Shown: positions 11,611 to 22,620 of the stretch, one piece after another
Layout of the letters: the number at the start of each line of letters is the position of its first letter
Position numbering within the stretch: the stretch's first letter is position 1
NCBI GenBank assembly: GCA_038373885.1
Contig: JAWZYV010010214.1
Span: 186,001 to 250,000 of the forward strand
DNA length: 64,000 bases
Direction: 5' to 3'
Origin: Cheiracanthium punctorium
Taxonomy: Eukaryota > Arthropoda > Arachnida > Araneae > Cheiracanthiidae
Program-made: the position numbers and the translations under genes
The notes under the pieces: model-generated
What the model saw: the letters and a program-made list of their open reading frames with translations, nothing else
The model's database searches: none
Told to the model about the DNA's origin: nothing

Positions 11611-12106
11611 CGGACACTCGATGGAAACAGATTAAAATAACTTAAAATTACAGCATAGAGGGGGAAAATGCGCGGGAAAATAAAGTATGTGGGGCGCGTT
11701 CGCCAGCGGGCGCCCCGTGTATTTAGAAAAAAATTTTTTTTTTTTGGAAAATTTTTTAAGCTTGAAATGTCAAGCTTAATGAAAGCTGGGCAAGTGTAAA
11801 CTAGAACACTTGATTCAAGCTTGCATCAAGCTTACACGCCTGGAATTTTCAAGCTTAATTCAAGCTTATTGACTTGATAAATCAAGCTTGCTGCAAGTTT
11901 GATGCAAGTTTGCTGTGCTGTCTGGGGGGTAGGGAAGAATTTGACTTTAGACTTGATATCTGCCGCATCACGAAAGGTCCAGATATTGAAGATTTATGAA
12001 GCAAAACTTGTAACATTTCTTTATCCAATGAAGTCAACTTTATTGTTGTATTGGTATTATATATATAAGCCTTTCAAACCTAGACAGGAATTGTGACACA
12101 CCCTGT

Positions 12107-13399
12107 ATTTCTTTCATTATAGGAAAGTCCAGAGAATGCATTTTCAAATGAATTCTGTTTCTGCACCATACCCTTTTTTCTTAACGATCTTTTATAATGT
12201 CGCCAGAACATAGCAATTTTTAGCTAATGAAATCTTTCTAACTCAGTTGCCATTTTACTTCTCTTCACGTAATTTATAAATTGTTTAAAATTTGTAACCT
12301 TACTGAACTGAACCACGGCTATCTCGGACAATAGTTGAGGTAGCCGTGACTGAACTGAAAGGGGGGAGGGAGTTATTAGAGCTCCTAGTCTAGAAGCTTT
12401 ACCTCCAGTGTCTAGTTGAACGCTTTTATTTATTAACTATACTATCTCGTAGAAAAGTCTTCAAGCATGATTGGACAATTGATTTCAATTCGACCTAGAT
12501 GAAGATTCCGTGCGGTAGTAAAAACCTGATAGAAAGATAGTGGTGATTACTGTTATTAATTTCATTTTATGTCTTGGAATATACTGTGGTTTTAAAAGCA
12601 AATATTTTTCATTAAATTAAAACCAATATTTTAACAAACTTATTCTAATAAATTGTAAATTTTAACAACCAGAAATTGAACCACGCAATATTTTTTTTAT
12701 TTAAAACTCCACGCAGTAACGCCTTCCCAAGTAAATATGTACAACTTTGTTCTGAATTATTTTAAAAACTAATAATATTTTCTAAAACAATGTGACTTAT
12801 TTTACCTTTAAAACATCTTTATCTGAACAATTTCTCGTTAAATATTAATTCGAAAAACATTTAAATAATTTATTACTTCTGAATGAGAGCAGTTTGAAGC
12901 TTATAATTGAGAAAACTTATTAAAATATATATCTTCTGAGTATTTTTTAAAATCATGAAAAGTATCGAAAACCCACAGTCCACAGAAAGATATGCCATTG
13001 AAGTAGCTCAGATCTAAGTGCTAATTAAAAATATGCTATGAATTGCATTCCAAAGGGAGATGGATTATCTGCATATTAAAGTAGAACCCAGGTTTTAAAA
13101 GTTTAATCGTAAACTTAACTTTTTATTTGATAGGGACATCATTAAAATCAGCATGATGATGATTTTTATGCATTGTCAAGGAATAATATAACAGTTTTAA
13201 AATACTCAAAAATGTTCTTCTAGTATTTATGAAAAATTTGAAACTGCGATCCATGAGTCCTGAAATATTGAATGTATTTAATTATACTATTTTAAAATAA
13301 TAATTTGTGAAAGCCCAAATATTCGATAATATTTTGGATTCTAATTTTTTTCATATTAATTAAGAATTATTTAATCATATTTCAAAAAATCATAACTGG

Positions 13400-13438
<39 letters not shown>

Positions 13439-13828
13439 TAAACTTTCTTTTTATTGTGATTAGCTTGTTTTTAAACTCTCGAAAATAGTTCTTATCTTAA
13501 CTCAGACAAATATACTGCCGAATGCATTAGCTAGTTAAAAGCAAAAATCACGGGAACATTTCATAGTTTTACCATTCTGCAATTTGCCATATTCAACTTC
13601 CTAAGGACGGAACATTTAGACGGTTCCTAGTAACGAAATTGCGCCAATTTTCACAGCAGAAAAGTGAAATTTTTTGGTTGCGATAAAATTAAAGCTCAAG
13701 AAAAGATTGGCAAATAAAAAAGTACTGGCTGTTGGCTGGCTCAAAGTTAAAAATAAATAATTCTACAGCCTAATCAAAGCCTCCAAGATGGTGTAGGGGC
13801 TAAAGAACCATTCTGTCAGACTTTGCAT
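12107..13828. other. No gene recognised; contains a (TA)n run
   Basis: AT-rich. A TA microsatellite lies at 13404-13432. Sequence at 12570-12720 (TGGAATATACTGTGGTTTT ... AACCAGAAATTGAA) resembles 15715-15860, and its CCAGAAATTTAAC word resembles 31748 and 33388, suggesting an old dispersed repeat. Confidence 0.4.
12302..12359. repeat. 36-bp hairpin flanked by 11-bp direct repeats
   Basis: ACTGAACTGAA occurs at 12302-12312 and 12349-12359. Between them CACGGCTATCTC and GAGGTAGCCGTG form a hairpin with an 11-nt loop and one mismatch. It looks like a tiny insertion with target duplication; origin unknown. Confidence 0.6.
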
Positions 13829-13968
13829 GACTGTCAACTTTCATACTTTTTTTTCTCAACAGATTACTTACCACAATTTTTAAACAGTTTTAAAACAACT
13901 AAAATTTGAATTGTTCATCAATTTAAACACTGAAAAAGTAGTGGTAAACGAAATTCCCGTAAAAGTTG
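13829..13968. mobile_element. MITE family A, degenerate copy
   Basis: Left end GACTGTCAACTTTCATAC with CTTACCACAATTTTTAAACAG inward; right end AGTAGTGGTAAACGAAATTC and CCCGTAAAAGTTGG. These match the family's inverted termini in order and orientation. Confidence 0.5.
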
Positions 13969-14234
13969 GTAGTAGTAACTTTGAATTTGGGTTCAGTTTT
14001 CGGCTTGGATAGAGGGTTGCCCACTTTGTGGCTAGATCTGGCCATTTTAAGAACCTAACCAGACACAAATTTTCAAAAAGCTATTACTAGTTATTTCAGC
14101 GACTTTCTTCCTGTTTTAAGCAATTTCTAGCTATTTTCAACTCCCGTGGATCATACTGTCAGTTCTACTAGCTCGTATCTATAGTTTTCCATTTCCATTA
14201 TTAAAGCCACGATGTTATTTAAATTTATTTTATA

Positions 14235-14300
14235 CTAGGGGCCAAAGCCCCCAGACTCACTACGCTCGCTTTTCGTATGAGGCATTTGGCCCCTAATAAG
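14235..14300 (-). mobile_element. Possible Helitron 3' terminus or small foldback
   Basis: On the minus strand GGGGGCTTTGGCCCC forms a hairpin immediately followed by TAG and then T, as at Helitron 3' ends. The plus strand also shows AGGGGCCAAA and ATTTGGCCCCT about 60 bp apart, so a small foldback is an alternative. No matching TC...ATTATAAA start was found nearby. Confidence 0.3.
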
Positions 14301-14430
14301 GCTTATTCGTAAAAAAGACATAATTTCAATAGACAAAACCCGAAGATTGGATCAGATAGAATGTTACTGAGCTACACATTGCTTCGTTCTTGCATGTTCA
14401 TTGGTACATAAAAATTTAAACTTCACACTA

Positions 14431-14500
14431 CAGTAAACTCCCTCCCCCTCATAACACTGAAGATATTTTGTTATGGGAATCCGTGTTGTACAGGTCCTGA
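14431..14500 (+). mobile_element. Pogo/Tigger-like terminus, single end
   Basis: TACAGTAAACTCCCTCCCCC resembles the CAGTNRAACCYC start of pogo/Tigger elements, preceded by TA. Similar single ends occur at 26429 (CAGTGGAACTTGTCTATTTC) and 32325 (CAGTGAAACCTCTCTGAAAT). No partner end was found. Confidence 0.3.
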
Positions 14501-14689
14501 GCTATACTCCACCTGGAGTGCGGACTCCGCTTATAATCGCTGGAAAAATTATTTGCACTCCTCAGAAACACAATGATATTTAATGTTGCCATTCAAAAGT
14601 TATATTAATTAGGAGCTAAAGCGTAATAAAATCAGAACATCTTTTTCAGCTGCATTTTTAAAAATGTAAAACCTATTGGACACCTTGCG

Positions 14690-14830
14690 AATTTGCCACC
14701 CATGGCGATTTTTCATTATTTGGCGACTTGCGTACATGTAAAGTTAATAAAAGCTACGGAACAGATAGGATAGCTTGCCACCAATGGCGACTTTTCATTA
14801 TTTGGCGATTTACACATGCTCACAACCTAT
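14690..14830. repeat. 82-bp tandem duplication
   Basis: TTGCCACCCATGGCGATTTT at 14693 and TTGCCACCAATGGCGACTTT at 14775 begin two similar units (TTCATTATTTGGCGAYTT follows each). Only about two units. Confidence 0.7.
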
Positions 14831-16033
14831 AATTACTGTTCATTTAAGGTTAACGGAAACCCGTTATCCATATTTTCATTTACATAATCATTTGCAGATC
14901 GGCGTACTTAGCACCACGAATTATACCATCTCATCGCGCTAGCAAATATCCAAAGTGTATTATAACTGCTATAATGGTATAGTTAACGCCGCCAAATATT
15001 TCTACTGGTAGCAAATAATCCAGCTGGACCGAACCGGCTTTAAAATAATCTGCATTTTAATTATTTTTCATTTTCAAGATATTAAGTTATTCTGTTTTGG
15101 AAAAACGAATAATCGCTAATTCTAAACTCCTGTTGTCTAAGCGAACTTACTATTTGAAAATTGTCAACTTAGTGTAACACATTTTGAGTTACTTATTTCA
15201 TATAGTTTTTATTTTGGCGTAAAATGGGTGTATTTCTACTTCATGTTTGACAATTTCACGTGATACTACATACTTGGAAACGCTTTGTTGCAAAGGAATG
15301 AATGATTTTTTGCCAAATCTGGCAACCATTCTGTTTATTTTTTCAGTTTTTTTATTAATATCTTCTAAAATAAATCGATTTTCGAAATTTAAGTCAGCTT
15401 ATCAGGTTCCTCGGAATTTTTCGAATCTCTGGGCACCTTAGTCGAAACTTAAATCCCCGCGGTTTAGGAGGAGATAGGCCAACAAGCTTTGACAGCGCCA
15501 GCAGCCTTTACTTTTTTTTAGAATAGAGAGATACATTAGACGGCCAAGGAACCCACCCTACGGTGATAGCCCTCATGTAGCTTTGCCTTAACAAAACAGC
15601 CACAACAAAAAGCCTTAAAGTGTGTTAAATTTAGTATCCTTATTGCAGAAGAAAATATATCCATATTTTCTAGAATTTAAACTGCTTCACAAAATAAATG
15701 CCCCTTTTATGCTTTGGAATATACTGTCGTTTTAAAAGCAGACTGAGGAATTACTTGTCTTGGTATTAAAATAAATAGAATAATATTTTAACAAATTGAC
15801 TTTTATAAAATCAATTAGAAAATTTTAACTGCCAGAAATTAAATTATGTATCATGTTATATTAAATAGCTGCCTGAAGTTCAAGGTAGACTAATTTATTT
15901 ATCTATTGAATTTATAAAAAATCCTGACCCCAAGGCTGGGAGGAGGAATAGCAAAAGTAGATCACCTGCGTCGGAAAAACTGAAAGAAGTTTGAAACTTT
16001 GGAATTTCGCTGAGATAACAGTGATTGTGTATA
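14831..16033. other. No gene recognised
   Basis: AT-rich. The block 15715-15860 is similar to 12574-12720. No paired termini were found. Confidence 0.4.
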
Positions 16034-16035
16034 TA

Positions 16036-17532
16036 CACTCATGTCCATAAATTAAGGATAATGAAGTTCAGGCAAAGAAAGAGAAAGAAGCAAAACAAAT
16101 TTGTAAAGTCTATTTATTAAACAAAAAGTAAAGAGCAAAAAAAGATGCTATATGTTTGACATAATTAATAAAAATTGCAAGTTTTACTCCCTTGACCAAA
16201 TTTCAAAAAAGAACCTATTTACAAAAAACAGTATAACATGGTTAGTAGGATGGTTAATACGGAGTATGTCTCCCGGACGAAGCAATACAGGCCTGACAAC
16301 GCCTAGGCATGCTGAGTATCAAATGATCAATCTGATCTTGGGGAATATTACACCACTCATCAAGCAATGCACTCCGAAGTTCCGGTAGACAGGTGGGAGG
16401 GGGTTGACGGGCTGCAATTCGTCGGCCAAGCATATCCCACACATGCTCTATTGGATTCAAGTCCGGTGAGTATGCTGGCCAATGCATACGGGTGATATCC
16501 TCCGATTGAAGGCATTCGTCTACAATGTTTGCACGGTGAGGACGGGCGTTGTCATCCATAAACACAAATTCAGCACCCATGGCGCCCCGAAACAAACGTA
16601 CATGTTGTTCCAGAATGACATCCCGATAGATGTGGCCTGTCATCGTTACACTCTGAACATGCAGGTCAGTTCTGGAACCAAGAATAATTCCTCCCCAAAC
16701 GAGCCATCCTGCACCACCGTAACGGTGTCTTTCAATGGTGTTCTCTTGGTGGTAACGGGTACCTGGCGCTCTCCAGATGAATGTCCGGCGAGAATCAGAC
16801 TCCAAACTGAACCTGGACTCGTCGGAAAACATCACACAAAACCACTGTTGCGGTGTCCACAATGCATGCTCTCTACTCCAGGTTAATCGCAGGCGACAGT
16901 GAGTTGCGGTAAGTGGAACACATCTGACAGGCCTACGAGCATATAGATCAATGTGCCCTAAGCGTCTGTACACGGTCTGCCTTGAAACTGCCGTACAGGT
17001 AGCTGAAGAGAGCTGACGAGACAGGTCTGATGCTGTACTCCGTCTGTTTCTTTAAGCAGTAACTGCCAAATAGCGGTCCTCATTCGGCGTTGTAACTCGG
17101 GGGCGACCTGTACTGTAACGTCTACTCACATTACCATCATCTTGGAATCGTTGCCAAAGCCTGGAGATGACACTCTGGGCGATTCCAAGTTCCTCGGATA
17201 CTTCCAGCTGGGTACGTCCACATTCCAGTCGTCCGATAATTCTGCCACGTAAAACATCATCCAAATGCCTCCTTTGTGCCATAACTATGCGGTTTTTGCA
17301 CTGAAAGGCTTTCACAGCGCTTTTGAACAATTTTACTTCTTTGCCACCATTCCTTATATACCCCTCTCTTACACTCTCGTCATTGTGACGTACCATCCAC
17401 GTCATCTGGTGGTTTCCTGTAATTTGCATATTCTTCTTCAAGATGTGTGTGATCATTCCACAGGTGAAATTTTTATTTTAGAGATCAATTTCTGTGTGAT
17501 TCTGAATTATCCTTAATTTATGGACATGAGTG
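16036..17532 (-). mobile_element. Tc1-type transposon, nearly intact
   Basis: A 1497-bp element with identical 27-bp terminal inverted repeats beginning CACTCATGTCCATAAATTAA, flanked by TA on both sides (16034-16035, 17533-17534). This is the standard Tc1/mariner target, and the flank is a TA run. It contains one minus-strand transposase gene (16254-17282). Identical ends and a single coding lesion imply recent insertion. It lies 14 bp from the 3' end of Helitron H2. Confidence 0.95.
16254..17282 (-). pseudogene. Tc1 transposase, DD34E, with one premature stop
   Basis: DNA cut-and-paste transposase of the IS630-Tc1-mariner superfamily. From ATG at 17282 (MAQRRHLDDVLRGRII) the frame is 343 codons including the terminal stop, the usual Tc1 length. 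The N-terminal part contains a helix-turn-helix region (SEELGIAQSVISRLWQRF) and the GRPR motif. The catalytic triad is complete: Asp154 (FSDESRF), Asp244 (FMDDNARPH) and Glu279 (SPDLNPIEH), with 34 residues between the last two. The only lesion is an in-frame TAA at codon 77 (17052-17054) between the two DNA-binding subdomains; the downstream frame is uninterrupted to the TAA at 16254. An upstream in-frame ATG at 17456 exists but adds no family sequence. A unspliced or readthrough product is not excluded, but the copy is most simply a very recently inactivated gene. Confidence 0.93.
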
Positions 17533-17546
17533 TATATATATATATA

Positions 17547-19571
17547 CTATCTGCGTGCCCGTTCTCCGCACGGTAGGGAACGAAACTTTTTCTTATATGT
17601 ATAATTCGATTTGATTCCAGTGATTTGGAATCTTAAAATAAGCAAAATGATTTGACTCTTCGCGTAAAGTTACTCATTACTTATTCGTAAAGTTAGTATA
17701 AGTACTGACCTGAGACCATTGTTAATATCATGACGCAAAAAACTATGTCGGTGACATTCACGATCAGCAAAGAAAAGCGTAACGGTTTTCAGTGAAAATT
17801 CCTAATTTTCAAAATGTCTCATTTCAGCATCATACTCTTTTTTAGATTTAAGTTATGCCAATAATACATTAGATACTACATGAAGTGGAAAACCGTTTTC
17901 TTTTATAATTAAATAGTTGTGTACCCGCTCTTCGCAAGGCAAGAGGAGAACATTTTCCTAAAATGTGATCAGAACTACTTGTGACAAAACAGAATCTCCA
18001 TGAAAAAAGAAAGTTCTGTTACAGTCTTTTCTGTTGAAACTACCGCGGGATATATTAACGCGACGTAGAATTACTTAATGTTTTGTTAGCTGTGATGTAA
18101 TACGGCTGTTAAAAAATGAATAGAAGACTTAGTTTCACGAAATATTTATTAATGCTGTATATTGTGATTTGATCAATATTGCATTATCATATCTACTTAC
18201 TATTAATTATACTATCTTTTACTGATACCAATACAATAAACTGTCGTTTTGCAACCGTTAATGCTTAATTTAAAGAAACGATTTAGATATTTGTCACGAA
18301 TGTAGGCTTTTACTCTTTGGTGATTCTTTGCAATTTACGCATTAGCATAAACGATAATTATTTCAGTTTATGGTTGTCACTAAATCAGCTCTCCATAAAT
18401 TTTTACGCATAGTTCTTGTCAGAGTGGTGTATTTAGCACCAGGGCCCTATTATCGCACGGGCAAATCGGGACTTTCCCAGGGGCCTCCGGCTCGAAATGG
18501 CCCCCAATTTCAAATATTGTTCTTTTTTTACAAAAAAATTTATGAAAAATAAAACAAATTTCATACATGGGGGGGGGGGGGGGGGCAAAATTCATCAATG
18601 CCCGGGGCCCCCTGTTGGTCATAATCAGGCCTTGCTTAATATCGCAATATATTTCCTGCTATTCGAAAACGTGACCCGTTTAATATCTCAATCGAAAATA
18701 ATACTGGATAATTCACTGGTGAAAAAACAGCATTCAATTATTTATCTGGCAACGTAAAGGCAACGTAGAATTATTTCATGCATGGCGTATGTTTTGCTTG
18801 TGAGTCCGTTATTTTGATTGAGTTTCGAAAGAGGTTTTAAATTTATGACATCAAAATCACGCACTTTTCGCATGCGAAAACTGAGTTATTTTAAAGTATT
18901 TTTTTTTTTCAACTGGCAATTTTAATAATTGTTACTGTCTCCAAGACAACCAAAACGCAAGATATCATACCGAAAATTTTAAGCTGCTAATATTGAAATG
19001 AAAATAATTCTTTACTTAAAAATTCGTAAAAAATCTCCTAATTCATATTTTCCTCTGGTTTTTCTTTTAAAAGAGGGCGAAATGTATGCTCCGTCATTTG
19101 ATAAAATATAAAAAAGTTATGACGGATAGAATTCAAGATGCAACAATTTTAAAAATATTTTACGAAAGTCAGCGTCAAATTTAATTTTATTTGAAAAATT
19201 CCCAAAAATCTGAAAATTATGTTACACAGTCCGAACAAACAATTTTTAAAAGAAAATTTTCTCCTCTATCCGATGATGTAAATTTCGTTTTTTTGCGAGT
19301 GTAATTACCGGCGTTATTACGTATTAAACGAGAAAAATCGCTAAAAATCGGACAAAACATAAAATAAAACATTTTCTAATTCGAATTTCGAAAAAATCGC
19401 TCCGAGTCGTGTTAGGATCTGTCCTAGTGAAGCCATATGCAAAATTCGGTAGGTCTGCGACCAACCGTCTCGGAGCAATGCGATCGAGAGACGCGCGAGA
19501 AAATTGGTGGTCACAAACCTACCTACATAGCTACATACAATGTTTACTCTCGGATTTTATTATATATAAGA
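17547..19571 (-). mobile_element. Non-autonomous Helitron H2
   Basis: On the minus strand the 5' end is TCTTATATATAATAAAATCC at 19571. The 3' end is CCGTGCGGAGAACGG (4-bp-stem hairpin) then GCACGCAGATAG at 17547, where the canonical CTAG has become ATAG. It is colinear with H3 (37633-40644) over its full 2025 bp at high identity. An internal second terminus (GAAGAGCGGGTACACAACTA, about 17909-17935) resembles another Helitron 3' end. No Rep/helicase coding. Contains the hAT MITE at 18440-18634. Confidence 0.85.
18440..18634. mobile_element. hAT MITE shared by H2 and H3 (H2 copy)
   Basis: Termini CAGGGCCCTATTATCGCACG and, inverted, CAAGGCCTGATTATGACC. Present at the same place in H3 (38590-38777), so it was on board before the two Helitron copies separated. 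The C/G-run differs in length between copies. The 8-bp TSD (TTTAGCAC here) is clearer in H3. Confidence 0.75.
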
Positions 19572-19589
19572 TAAGATAAGATAAGATAC
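19567..19589. repeat. (ATAAG)n repeat at the Helitron 5' end
   Basis: About four copies of ATAAG abut the 5' TC end of H2; H3 lacks them. Growth of a short repeat at the target is the simplest explanation. Confidence 0.8.
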
Positions 19590-20255
19590 ATCTTCAAGCC
19601 AGCAATTTTAGAGAATTTTTATTTCTGATTTTTCTTTACCGAGATGCCTCAGCAAGCAGGTGTTTTCAAACAACGAATTATACATATAACGAATGAAATA
19701 TTAACACATTTAGGCAGCAAAGCGATCGAGCAGGTGAAAAATGGGCTTTTAACTGGGTATAAATATTAAATTTAAAGTAGAATGTTGCAATAAATATTAA
19801 AATTTTTGAGTCTATGTCCGAACGTTATTCGAGTTGACATTTTTGGTAAAACGAACTAATACCAAGAGTCTCACGGGTCAACTTTTATCTCTTTTGAAAT
19901 GTACCTACCACGTCTGTCGTCTCTCCTGATATCATCTACGAGCCTTTTATTTAAAAAATACACAAGGACCACAGCACGAAATTGAGTCAAGCATAGTGCA
20001 TATGTTAATGGTAAAGTAGCGTTGCCAACCCTCGAAGATAAAATTATAGATTTAAGAGGCAAAATTATGGTATTTCAAACAAAACTATCGTAGACTCTTA
20101 GTAACACCATTCTGTCGATTAGAAAAAACCGTATTCACATTTAACGTTAATTTTATAAGGAAATTACATTTCTTAATACCGGTTTCATTAAATACACATG
20201 TATGATAAATGTTCTTTAAATAATGCATATATCTTGCCTCACCATGGCACAGTGG
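19590..20255. other. No gene recognised
   Basis: AT-rich; nothing with paired ends or protein-like composition. Confidence 0.4.
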
Positions 20256-20330
20256 CAGTGGAGTAATCAGAAATGTTTCATTGGGGGGGGGGGGGCTACG
20301 ACTACTGCAACTCACGCAAATGCATACCCC
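20256..20330 (+). mobile_element. hAT MITE, GCGTAGCC family, left-end fragment
   Basis: CAGTGGAGTAATCAGAAATG, a G-run and CTACGACTACTGCAACTCAC match the first half of the family. The right half is missing. Confidence 0.6.
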
Positions 20331-20384
20331 GACGAACACGTTTATGGCTCGGTCTCACCTATCGCATAAGTCAGGGGTATTACT

Positions 20385-20538
20385 CAGGGGCCTAGACTGA
20401 TGGGCTGTGGCTCCCTCACCCGAAATGGAACCCTTTACTTAGCTTACAATTTAATATAATAGAACAATTGAACTTTAGCTTTAAATTTGATGCCCAGCTC
20501 CTGCTCCCCTTCGAAATAAAATTCTGGCTTCGTTACTG
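20385..20538. mobile_element. 154-bp hAT-type MITE
   Basis: Starts CAGGGGCCTAGAC and ends TTCTGGCTTCGTTACTG. The TSD is GTATTACT (20377-20384) against ATATTACT (20539-20546), one mismatch. Termini are only loosely inverted. Non-coding. Confidence 0.65.
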
Positions 20539-20966
20539 ATATTACTGTATTTTTATTTTTAAAAATGGAAGCATAAAATGGAAGCGATACGTTTACTCTC
20601 CAAACAAAGAAATAAGGCATTGAGGGTATGAAAAATTGGGGAGTGGGAGTTTCATGTGTGTTCGGAACCGACTTGAATTTTCGTTGTCGGGGAAATAAAA
20701 ATGCAGAATATTTCCATTCTAGCAAATTACTGTGACGAACTAAAGTCAAACTCAGAGCCCCTCCTATCTGGAAGACCATTTCTTCCGTCAGAAGCATTTC
20801 TCAATTGTGATTCCCTACTACCGCTCTTTTAAAAGCTTATTAAAATCCAATAAAAAACACCTGCACTTTGTTGTGCCCTTTCTTATTACCATCGCAACGA
20901 AAATACAAGTATGTTTCAACCTGCCTATTAACAACTGTACATCTGTTTTTAAACATGGTGATTATG
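20539..20966. other. Unassigned spacer
   Basis: Nothing recognisable. Confidence 0.4.
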
Positions 20967-21908
20967 CTCAGACAGCACAGCCAACTTGCATCAAACTTGC
21001 AGCAAGCTTGATTTATCAAGTCAATAAACTTGAATTAAGCTTGAAAATTTCAAGCGTGTAAGCTTAATGCAAGCTTGAATCAAGTGTTCAAGTTTACACT
21101 TGCCCAGCTTGCATTAAGCTTGACATAGCAAGCTTGAAATAGCAAGCTTAATTTCAAGCTTAAAAAATTTTTCTAAAAAAAAAAATTCTTAAATACACGG
21201 GGCGTCCATTGGCGAACTCGCCCCATATATTTTATTTTTCCACGCATTTTCCCCTCTATGCTGAAATTTCAAGTTAATTTAATCTGTTTCCATCAAGCGT
21301 CCGCGGCTGGGAGGCCAGTGTCCTAACTGTTCCGCCAATCTGCCTCGCGCTAGCACGACTAAAGTTTGAAGTGACTGTCATGGTTGTCACTCCGTTTTCT
21401 GGCGAGATCGATCAGTGTCCGATGCCGATTTCTTTCTTTTATTTTTCCAAGGGATGAATCAAAATTAAAATAATGTTATGCGTGATTTATAGACTCTACT
21501 AATAGAGAAATAATCATAATATAAACTTAAAAGCAGCACACGTTTTAAAACTTTCAGTATCGCGACACTCATGTTGGGCAATACTGGCAGAAATCGAGAC
21601 AAACGACTGATTTTGAAATCAGTTTCGTAGTATAATTGTATTTTATTTTGAAGAATTTCCATATTTGGAAATATAGAATGTTTTTTTTTAATTCTATGGT
21701 CAAGTACATTTATGACTGATGATAAATTATTTGTTATGTGGATGTGGCTTTCCAAATCAAGCAGTAATCAAGTTGTATTCAAGCTTGACAGTTCATATGA
21801 CTTCTCCGAGCTTGCTGCAAGCTTAAAATGAATTGAACTGTCAGCTTGTATTAATACGTCAAATTCAAAGAAATGTCAAGCTTGATTTAAGCTTATGTGC
21901 TGTCTGGG
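20967..21908 (-). mobile_element. Family K inverted-repeat element, copy 2
   Basis: Starts CTCAGACAGCACAGCC and ends GGCTTATGTGCTGTCTGGG-like sequence (GCTTATGTGCTGTCTGGG). It is the inverted counterpart of 10448-11926, with the same AAGCTTG-rich subterminal regions, the same core (21430-21680) and the SINE-like body (21190-21375). At 942 bp it lacks ~500 bp present in copy 1. No convincing TSD. Confidence 0.75.
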
Positions 21909-22615
21909 TGGTACTCTTAAAGAAAGGTGAAAAGGCATTGTTTGCGTAAGACATATTGTTTCTGATTTGCTCTGCGTTGAACAAAATGAATAGACGTTCA
22001 CACCATATTACTTATCATTATTATTTATACTATTATATATTATTACCATATTAGTGACCTTTAATTAGATCACTGCCTATGTTTCTTGAAAACAGTGGGT
22101 GTAAAGGTACAAGGGTACAAAATTTAAAATATATATATTCAAGAGTAAGAATTTAAAAACACCTGATTTCTTTTTTTTTCTCTTTTCTTGGGGGGCGGGG
22201 GCAGTCGCACCTTCGCCCCTTTAGTCCGTCAATGGTGGTGGTGAATCATCCCCCCCCCGTCGGAGTGGCTCCACCACTGTCTGGTCTACCGCGCGGCTGT
22301 CGATCTAATGGTGTGAATTTTGGGGCGATTTTCTCCAGATGTAACATGAATACGCTTTAGAAACCCTTAAAAAGTCCACCACCTAAGGCATCTCCTCTGG
22401 CCGATATTCCTCATGCAGCTTTGTCTAAGTCACTAAACTAAAATCTCGTCAGATTTAAGTACAAAAAGATTTAGTTGGAAAGTGTTTCATGATCGATACA
22501 TTTGGCCTAGTTGATCCTTCTTGCTAATAATATTCTTGCAATTTTGCATTTTGTTTTCTTTGTGTGCATGTGCATAGGTATATTTAATTTTTTAGCCTGT
22601 TTTTTTTTTTAAATA
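21909..22615. other. No gene recognised
   Basis: Contains a G/C-run block near 22190-22285 ending GGCTCCACCACTG, which could be a lone hAT-type terminus; no partner was found. Confidence 0.4.
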
Positions 22616-22620
22616 AAAAG

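Larger units (their letters stand above)
10448..11926 (+). mobile_element. Family K inverted-repeat element, copy 1
   Basis: Ends are CCCAGACAGCACATAAGC and, inverted, CCCAGACAGCACAGCAAAC. Both subterminal regions (10455-10610 and 11757-11915) are packed with AAGCTTG/CAAGCTT palindromes, at least eight per side including variants. It interrupts a mariner transposase remnant. The core 11225-11440 and a tRNA-like block (11547-11610) are shared with the copy at 20967-21908. Relative to that copy it has ~500 bp extra at about 10640-11210, including a GGGGCAACTGCCCAGGGCC hAT-type terminus (10717-10800) and a MITE-A copy. The TSD is unclear (GTGTGG versus GGGTAG), so the superfamily is not assigned. 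Confidence 0.75.
10208..11998 (+). pseudogene. C-terminal remnant of a mariner-type transposase
   Basis: The first part (to 10446) reads RRWIGRGFDANIRLLPW then PPCSPELIACDFF. The PPxSPDLxxxDFF motif near the third catalytic acidic residue is characteristic of IS630-Tc1-mariner transposases. After a stop and a frameshift it reads HDLKDLRQRI and DMLKRVW. The frame resumes beyond the inserted element at about 11933 with EEFDFRLDICRITKG and ends at a stop near 11998, matching the family's usual carboxy terminus. The N-terminal helix-turn-helix and the first two catalytic residues are absent. Non-functional. Confidence 0.7.

Noticed and set aside
16482..16886. 134-codon plus-strand frame
   Set aside because: It lies antisense to the Tc1 transposase gene, whose minus-strand frame has all family motifs.
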